The notes under the pieces were generated by a model. The model was not told where the DNA came from and did no database searches. It was given only the letters and a program-made list of their open reading frames with translations. Source: Sparassis latifolia (lineage: Eukaryota > Basidiomycota > Agaricomycetes > Polyporales > Sparassidaceae). Taken from it: a DNA stretch of 64,000 nucleotides. Position numbers and translations under genes: made by a program. The DNA lies in assembly GCA_018466975.1 (NCBI GenBank), contig CM031560.1:620001-684000 (forward strand). Direction: 5' to 3'. Positions 56,689 to 64,000 of this stretch are shown here, in pieces. How positions within the stretch are numbered: position 1 is the first letter of the stretch; every line of letters begins with the position of its first letter.

Positions 56689-59600
56689 TTACGCTATCCT
56701 CGGTCGCTTCCTTCCTCTGTCGTCAAAATCAGTGTCGCTCTCTCTTTTGCTCCTTACACCTGCAATTCTCATATATTCCTTGCGTTTTTCCCTTTCCTTC
56801 TCGCTTCTCTTTGACTCTTCGCTCTCAACCTTTTTCCGGTGTAATGTCCTGCGCTCCTGCTGTTTCTCCTTCCGCCGTACAATTTGGTCCTTGCGTAAAG
56901 CGCGGATTTGCTGTAGCAAGGTGATGGTCTTCCGCTCTTCAGGCTCCATCACAACCGCACGCTTCTGCGTATACGTCTTGCGATGTTGCTGTTTGATCAA
57001 CTTGGGTTTAGATGAATATGGAAGAGCTGCTTGGAGTTTCTTGGGCACTTGGAGGGTATTGAAGCGACGCGCTGGCCGTGCAATAGCTTTGTAGGTGGAA
57101 TTTGCATTCAAAGGGGTCTTGATATTCTCTTCTCGTCTAATCTGACCAGTCAATCGCATGCCAACCCACTCTCTCTTCTCAGAGAGTAACAGAGATGTCA
57201 CAGGATTGTAGAATTTCCTTGGCTGAATAGAGTACCAAGCTCGAAGGAAGATGATATCTGCAGCGAGATGTTATTCAGTGAGCAGTCAAGACAACAGATC
57301 ATTACATACCACTCATAAGGACTTTATCCTCAAACGTTGCTCTAAAAGCACCATCCGGTTTCGAAAGAGCCTTTTTCACTTGACCACGTATTCCGGATAC
57401 AGTGCGAATATTGGCACCCTCAAACTTCGCCACTTCCAGCGCGCTGCCGAACATGTCCTTCACGAATGCAGTGTTCTTGAAGATTTTGAATGGTACACCG
57501 GTCAACTTGAGCTTCTTCACGATCTTCGAAGATCGGTCAATGTCAAGCACAACGCCAGTGGCAGACACTCTAAAACCGACGACATCTCCTGACAGAGAAT
57601 TGAAAGCGCAGAAGCCTGTGTTTGGCAGAGCGATAGGCCCATAGAACGTCGCATAACAGTGCATGTGTTCCGGCGTGTACTTCAGCATACGCATGCGGAT
57701 GGAATGATCGTCTAGCGAATAGATCGGGATGGTTTGGAACCGCCGCCACCCTTGAGAAATGATCAGGGGGTCATTGGTCTTGAGGGTCTTCGAGGACCAA
57801 CGGTGACGTTTAACTCGCGCTTGGGTATATCCAAAGCGCTCCTCTAACGGTAGTAAGCCACCAACGATGATGGGATAGGAAGGATCAAAGTTCTCGACCA
57901 TCTCACATGGTACTTCAAGCAACTCAATGCGCACATAGCATCCTGGACGATATCCCTCGATCATCGCGCGAGATTCGAGATCCACACCTTCAAAAGCGGC
58001 GCGATTGAGCTCGAGCTGCACGGACATCTGTTCCTTCTGCTCTTCGTAGAAGTCCAGCTTGGAGCTTTCTGGATCGTCGTATTGTTCGTCAAACTTGCGT
58101 TTGAGAGCGACTTTCTTCGCTGCAAGAGCAACAGACCGTGCTGACTCCGTATTAACGCCCGCCTGTTCGTTGCTGCTGTCTGCTACTTTGAGATCTCCGT
58201 CGTCGTCGAGAATGAGATCCTCATCATCACCGGGTGAAGGCTGCGTCTTGCCTAAATCCCCTGTTATGAAGAGGTTGCGGATGGAATCCAACACTTCCTC
58301 CTGTTCCCATTCCTTGAGATTCTCCAAGCGAGTGAGATCACTGGTCATATCGACTTCTTCGATGTCCGCCGGCCCCATAGACACGACAGTGAAGAAGTCC
58401 TCGTTGGTCATAAGCCCGCCAGTAGAAGGATCTGCTGAGGAGGTAGAGACACTTTTGTGCAAGATTTCGTCGGCCGTCATTGAAGTCTGATAAATCAACC
58501 GGGTCCAATCCTTCCTTCTGCCTTTTCGTGAGTGCTGTTCGTACGAGTTCTTCGCATTCGCATCCAGATTGGACTTCCACTGAGGTACCTCATCTGCATC
58601 AGAATCTTCTCCCAGCTCATCGTCCGTTGGAACATCCAGATTACCATCGTCAGCGCCATCGAAGTGAACACGCTTGCTGCGCTCTCCCTCGTTTCCCCCG
58701 TATGATCCCATGTCAGAATCACTCTCAGCAAAGTCGATTTTGTCTCCCTGACGATCATGGGATGCTAGATGTCGCATGGAGCGGTGCACGTTACGCATAA
58801 TAGAACGACCTCGATCACCTTGTTGAGTGGACTCTCCTTCAGCATCCGAGCCACCATACTGCATTTCGTCGTCTAGAAGTGACACCGAGTCATCTTCATC
58901 ATCCTCACTAATCGACCAGTCTTCGTCATCAACCTCCTCGTCTTCACTGGCGTCTTTGTCCTCGCTCTCATTCGGGTGTCCGCTCGGTGAACCACCAACC
59001 ACGAGGGGCTTAGATGACGACCCGAATAGCCTGATCTGGCTTTTCGCGACAGCGTCTTCAAGGGTAGATTCGACGTCGTGCAGGTCCATGACCATCCGTT
59101 CCCCTTCTCCCTGGAGAACTGACCAGAAATCAGATGGGACACGAATCAATGCACGGAACTCGCGTACCATCCGTGTTTCCTCTAGTGAAGCTACCTGGTA
59201 TGTTAATATAGACAGCGTCCTTGTCGTACATCACCCCGCCGACATCGCTCATGGGCGCGTGCACGAGCAACTTCTTCTTCTCACTCAGTTTTCTCCTCTT
59301 CTCCGAGTCAGCGTCGGGGAGCGGACACGGATCGCCGAGGACAGCGACACTCTTCATGGATAGATCTCCTACACCGGGAATGTGCACCTTGGTATTAGGA
59401 CGGAGATTTGTCCCGTGAACATACCCATAGACAGTAACGGAGCGGTCACACTTGCCCTTGGACTGGCGTATCTCCTCGCGAGCTGTCATATCTTCTAGAC
59501 GGTCCACAAGAAGGTAAGGGTGCGTGTTGCGGAAGATGAGGGGTCGGAACTTCATAACGCTGATGAAGCGGGAGAGATTCAGGATCTCGGTATCGGGGTA

Positions 59601-60356
59601 ACGACCGTTGAGAACACCGGAGAGATAAAAGAGCTTTGCGCCCTGATATATCTCTGTCCAAAAGCGCTTCTTCAGCGCCTTCTTTGTGGCACGAAGAGTA
59701 GCGGCCTTCTTGATGAGATCGAGGTGGGTGAGAACACCGATGACCTTGGGGAAGCCATGGGACTGCAAAATATTGAGAAACTCAAAGGTCTCCTGCGTAT
59801 ATATGGGTGTGAGAAGAGTAGTGGTAAAGAACAAAAGGAATATACCATCTCAAACCCGTATGATCCGTCTATCATGAGCAGCACGAGATCTGCGACCTTT
59901 GCGACGTCTATCATAGAGTTAAGGTCGTTGTTGCATTCGAGGAAGGTTATCCTCTTCTTCTTGCCACTGACAACGGTGACAGGACCCTGTACATGGTTGA
60001 GAGTCTGCTTGGTATGTCGACGGATGAGAGACTTGATTAGTGTTGTTTTCCCTACACCTGGGGGACCGACTATGGCTACGATGACCGGAGGAGGATGGTC
60101 GTCGGGTGTACGGTTCACGAGCGGAACATGGAGACGTGTTTGGTCCTGTTCTACTTTATGACGGCCCTGACGGTCAGCACGGCGACCGGACTTGGGAGCG
60201 AATGCCTGGAAGAGGTGAGACGGGCGAGATTAAAGCGGGGGGAGCAGGTACCTTTTCGTTGAAGCCGTGCTGCTTCTCCTTTGCCCTTCCTTTCTTCTTG
60301 TCAGCCTTTGCACCAGACTGAGCCGGGCGATGCGCCTTGTGCGTCTGCTTCTCCAT
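56689..60356 (-). CDS. BMS1: Ribosome biogenesis GTPase Bms1
   Basis: Five exons keep phase: 60356-60252, 60205-59846, 59792-59168, 59118-57310 and 57257-56689, giving 1155 residues (yeast Bms1 has 1183). Bms1 is a nucleolar GTPase of the small-subunit processome needed for early pre-rRNA cleavages and 40S assembly. Visible features: a basic N-terminus ([19 protein letters not shown]), the P-loop [37 protein letters not shown], a G4-like [25 protein letters not shown], a long acidic Ser/Asp/Glu region (about residues 395-600), the C-terminal core with [100 protein letters not shown] and [20 protein letters not shown], and a Lys/Arg-rich tail. The gene is intact. Confidence 0.96.
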
Positions 60357-60572
60357 CCCTGGCCGTATAGCAATATCCTTGACAAGCAGTCATATAATAA
60401 AGTTTTACATATTCATGTAGACACCTCATGTAAGGTTAGGGTTTGACAAGGAACGGTCACGTGACTACGCGTCTTGTTGAATGCCGTTACTAGCTCTGCC
60501 TCAGCTCTCTTTCGCCGCTCCTTTTCTAAGTCTTGATCGCCTTCCATCCATATCATCGCGATACCTCACACG
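60357..60572. promoter_or_regulatory. Bidirectional promoter between BMS1 and the PPC89-like gene
   Basis: The two start codons are 216 bp apart and point away from each other, so both promoters must lie here or overlap the genes. A pyrimidine-rich stretch (gctctctttcgccgctcctt, about 60505-60525) lies upstream of the plus-strand start. cacgtgac-like tcacgtgact occurs near 60458 and is a possible E-box-type (CACGTG) site. Confidence 0.6.
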
Positions 60573-63500
60573 ATGTCCAGGCATCCAGCCAACTTCGAGT
60601 TCAGCATTCGTGGCGATGAGCTCGAACAAAATCGTATCCAGCTAGAGCACAACCTACAGCACACTGATCTATCTCTCCACCTCTCTTCTACCCCGGACGA
60701 CGATACCGATGTCGAATACCCGAGGCACAACTCGGCCCCATCGCCCTTTGTCGTTTCCCCTCCCTTCGGACATCATTCTGAGGACCACCTCCAGCCCGCC
60801 GAGCAGAGTCAGTATCACGCTTGGTCCTACCGTACTCTCGAAGAAGATGGCGACGGCGTGGCTCCCTACGCTATGTCTACTATATCTACTGCTGCTCATC
60901 ATGCGAGCGCTCTCACTCTTAGCGCTGGTCTTGGAGGGCGGAGAACCAGGAGAGACATCAGTATGAGTGGTGCCGAATATGATCCAGACCGCCCCCTGCA
61001 CGGAATCATGGCAGGGATGAACGGCTATCTCAGTAACATTGACATAAATTCTACGATGTCAAATCATATGGTACGCACCCGTTGGTGACTGCTTCCCGCT
61101 GTGACTTCGGCAATTGTTGGAGGCTGACAGTCGTCTCAGATGTCCGCAGCTACCGACTTTGACCCTGTCGTGGTGGATGATACAGCAGAAATTGATCGTA
61201 TTCTGCAATCAGGGCACACTGGAGTAGTAGTCCGCTCTCCAGACTGCAGCTCATCGGCCACATCTGACTCAGAACCTGCCTCACTCCGTTCGAATACGCG
61301 TTCTCCTAGACCTAAACTTTCCGACGCGCTCCACAAAGTCGCGTTCTCCCCCAAGCGACCTCGCAGTGCGCAAGCCCATCTCTCTCCCCATTCTCGCCCT
61401 CACTCCTCTCTTGTACCACTCTTTGGGACTGCGCACCCAACGCTCCGAGCCCGTCCGCCCCCGACCACCCTTGGTTCGGAAGCCGACGCTCCTACTCCAA
61501 GGCCCAGGCAAGTCAGTAGGAACCAATCTCTCTCATATGTGCAAGAAAGTATGCCGAGAAATAGAAGTGCCGCAGCGATGCACGACAAGGACAGGAACCC
61601 ATTTGGAGATGTTGGAAATCAGATGGCCCCCGAGCATGCACCTCCTGTAAAAATTCCGTCACAAACTCCACTCAAGGGCAAGGTCTATCTGCCTGACGTC
61701 ACAGGCTTAACCGAGGCCATTGCCACTCCGGTCAAGATAGACCCCGACTATCACGGATATAAGGCCAGGAAAGATGGAGAATGCGAAGGTCAGTTCCTCA
61801 CATTATGATCTACGTCTTTCAATAGTAATAATCAGACACTCCTTGACCCGCTAGCCCGGTTGCTGGCTACGCTCAATCTCGTCCAGGCCAAACTTGCATT
61901 TCTTGAATCCGAGAATAGTACCACTCGTCGCCGTGTTCGCGAGCTCGAGGTTGAGCTGGAAGCATGCAAACACGAAGTGGCAAAGGAGCGCACAAAGATG
62001 ATCGCGCGCGAAGAGGTCATGGCCCCGCCGCATGCCGATATCACAAGCAAAGAACGACACCGGTTCACAAACGCTGGAAGACTGCAGAAGGGAAAGGCCC
62101 AAGTGCGCGTGGATGATCGAGATATGTCTGCGAACGAGAGCAGATATAAAGAGGTAGTAGAGGAGAAGAAAGGTCGGTACCTCCTGCAGCCCTGCAGTGG
62201 CACCGAGCATGATACTGATACGTTGGACATAGCTCTGGAGGCACTGATTACCACCCTGCGTGCTCATCTGTCTCGTCTCACCGCGGAACTCTCCGATCAT
62301 CAACGCCTTCTGATAGAGCTCCGCACTTTGCGCGATTGCGATGTCCGCAGCCTAGCAGACAAGAGTAAAGACGTCGACCAGCTTCGTCGGGAAGTAGAAC
62401 GGCTGGCTGGCGAAGTGGATGTCCTAAAAGGTGTCATCGAAGAGGGCCTGAAAGAGAGGCGCATCGCCAAGGAGCGTTCGTCCTTCAAGTGTGAAGAGGA
62501 TACGCCTGAGCATTCCGTTGCTACACAGACTATTCCCCAGGTAGATGCACCAGACCGCCAAGCTTTGATGAGTACCTCCTCCACAAACACTGAAGAAGCG
62601 GATGAGGATGAAGACGAAGGTGAAGACGAGACTTCAGGTTCCTCCCGGCGTCTGTCGCCTTCGCCTTCTCCTAAGGAGCATGCACTCTTCACCGAGAGAA
62701 CGATCCGTACAGATCATGCGACTGTTGGCTCTTTACAGTTCGCGAGCAGCACCAACGCGAGACAATCCGTTGATACAGCGGAGTTAGAACGCATCTCTGC
62801 AGAGGTGGAAGAAAGACGGTCAGAACGCTCATCCTCCGTGCATTCTCCTGCTCTCTCAAGACCACACTCTCGACTGTCGGAGCGTTCTGCATCTCCTCTA
62901 CTCTCCAGGCCTGCCTCTAGAATAGCAAGCACATCCAACAGTAGCCAGGTGAGAGAGAATCTCTCGTCAGACTATGAGGATGTTGCACCATTATCTAACG
63001 CAGCTTCCCAGGTCGTGGATGATGTTCAACGTGCACCATCACCAACAAGTCCGATGGATGGCCCATCACGACCACCTGCGCCCACGCCTCGCGTATCTGG
63101 CAAAGTTCGCATGTCGGAGGAGACTCGCAGTCCATCTGGAAAGCCCTGCTCAGAACAGCAACAAGCAGTGGAGCCGGAGACTCCTTTTCCTCAGATACGG
63201 GGGGCACGTCTGGAGCGCTTGTTCTTCTCCGCGCCCGAGCATAACGTCGAGACCTGTACTATCTGCCACCGGCGCCGACGCAAACGGTGTCTCCCTCTGG
63301 AGCAGATACCTTCCTGGATGGCCGGTCGTCCTCCGCATGACTTCCGAGCGAGAATGCAGGACCAGGACGACGACGAAGGCTTTGTCGACGGGTCAGATGA
63401 AGACGAAGACCTAGTAGACTCACGCCATGGAGGCAAGGGTACAGCGCCCGAGCGGCAAGGGTGGAGCGGTAAATCTCCCCCACAGACTGTTCTGGTCAGG

Positions 63501-63925
63501 GTTTTGAGAGAGCTTGAGGACGATTTCACGCACTATAAGGGGTATGTTATGTTTCTATGCGTGTGTGGTTTCTAACTGAGCACATCATCGACCAGTATCT
63601 ACGTCGAGCTCGCCGACCAGTACAAAGTGATGGACCCAACGTCGAACGTCGTGAAGCGGAACGTTCTGGCAGAACATTTGCGTGAAATCATAGATATCCT
63701 CGAACAAAAGGTAGGGCGGCTTCAATTTCTACTCCTGCTGTATCTGTGATCTCACATGTAACGAAGGGTGATCAAATCGCGTCGTTATACGACTTGCTGA
63801 CCTTCAATGACAAACCTACAAGACAATCGGTCATACCAGACAGATCCCAGCGTCATGCGCCGAATGCGAAACGCTCAATGCCGGGACGAAGTCGGGGAAT
63901 CGCCAGACAAGCAACATTACCATAA
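60573..63925 (+). CDS. Spindle pole body/centrosome protein, PPC89/Cep57-like
   Basis: Five exons keep phase: 60573-61070, 61140-61788, 61855-63541, 63596-63710 and 63767-63925, giving 1035 residues. The exon 2/3 junction uses the acceptor at 61854, giving GECEARLLATLNLVQAKL. Layout: a low-complexity Ser/Pro-rich N-terminus beginning FEFSIRGDELEQNR; a conserved GKVYLPDVTGLTEAIATPVK box; a coiled coil (LATLNLVQAKLAFLESENS, RRRVRELEVELEACKHEVAK); a second coiled coil with LIELRTLRDCDVRSLADKSK; an acidic/Ser-rich linker; CTICHRRRRKR; and a C-terminal domain VRVLRELEDDFTHYKG, YVELADQYKVMDPTSNVVKR, LAEHLREIIDILEQKGDQIA, which matches the Cep57 microtubule-binding type. S. pombe Ppc89 anchors spindle pole body and septation proteins. 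A similar scaffold role is likely. Confidence 0.88.
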
Positions 63926-64000
63926 CGCCCTCGTGTATTTTTGAATTGGTTTTTTGTGTGTCTCATCGCGCTAGAAACGTGAAAGCATCCAGCATAATCA
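63926..64000. other. 3' flank of the PPC89-like gene
   Basis: The remaining 75 bp follow the TAA at 63923-63925 and are T-rich (tttttgaattggttttttgt), consistent with a 3' UTR. No further gene starts before the window end. Confidence 0.5.

Overview
The window looks like nuclear DNA of a mushroom-forming basidiomycete (Agaricomycotina). The coding regions carry many short phase-consistent GT..AG introns of about 45-70 bp. The 2-oxoglutarate dehydrogenase E1, Bms1 and Ppc89/Cep57-type proteins have fungal architecture. The mobile elements are a LINE with an RNase H domain, a hAT-like fold-back element and CACTA-like miniature elements. No prokaryotic signals (operons, Shine-Dalgarno sites) were seen.

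There are three compartments. (1) Positions 1-19.5 kb hold ordinary but partly decayed genes. These are a heme-oxygenase-derived pseudogene cut by the window edge, an unknown multi-exon gene, a CCCH zinc-finger gene with broken frames, an intact PA-TM-RING ubiquitin ligase gene, an intact arrestin-like gene, a divergent pair of paralogous nucleotidyltransferase-like genes, and two unknown multi-exon genes. The first nucleotidyltransferase-like gene is split by an 890-bp hAT-like palindrome with an 8-bp target-site duplication and a tRNA-like segment in each arm. (2) Positions 19.5-52.6 kb are a transposon island. Its main object is a 24.4-kb structure (19540-43942) bounded by two very long, diverged, AT-rich inverted repeats (about 4.9 and 3.9 kb). 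Between them lie unrecognised, mostly decayed genes and several nested small palindromic elements. No known transposase was recognised in it. Next to it is a 6.5-kb non-LTR retrotransposon on the minus strand, with a 12-bp target-site duplication, inserted into an older transposon-associated ORF. (3) Positions 53.0-63.9 kb are a compact housekeeping block: KGD1 (+), BMS1 (-) and a PPC89/Cep57-like gene (+). All three exon chains keep phase through every junction. KGD1 and BMS1 converge with 142 bp between their stop codons. BMS1 and the PPC89-like gene diverge from 216 bp.

The housekeeping genes act in unrelated processes (TCA cycle, 40S ribosome assembly, spindle pole body), and their proximity reflects compactness rather than a pathway. 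The contrast between the intact block and the decayed island starting about 0.5 kb upstream of KGD1 is the main structural message. All family assignments are by eye from translated motifs. No database search was possible.
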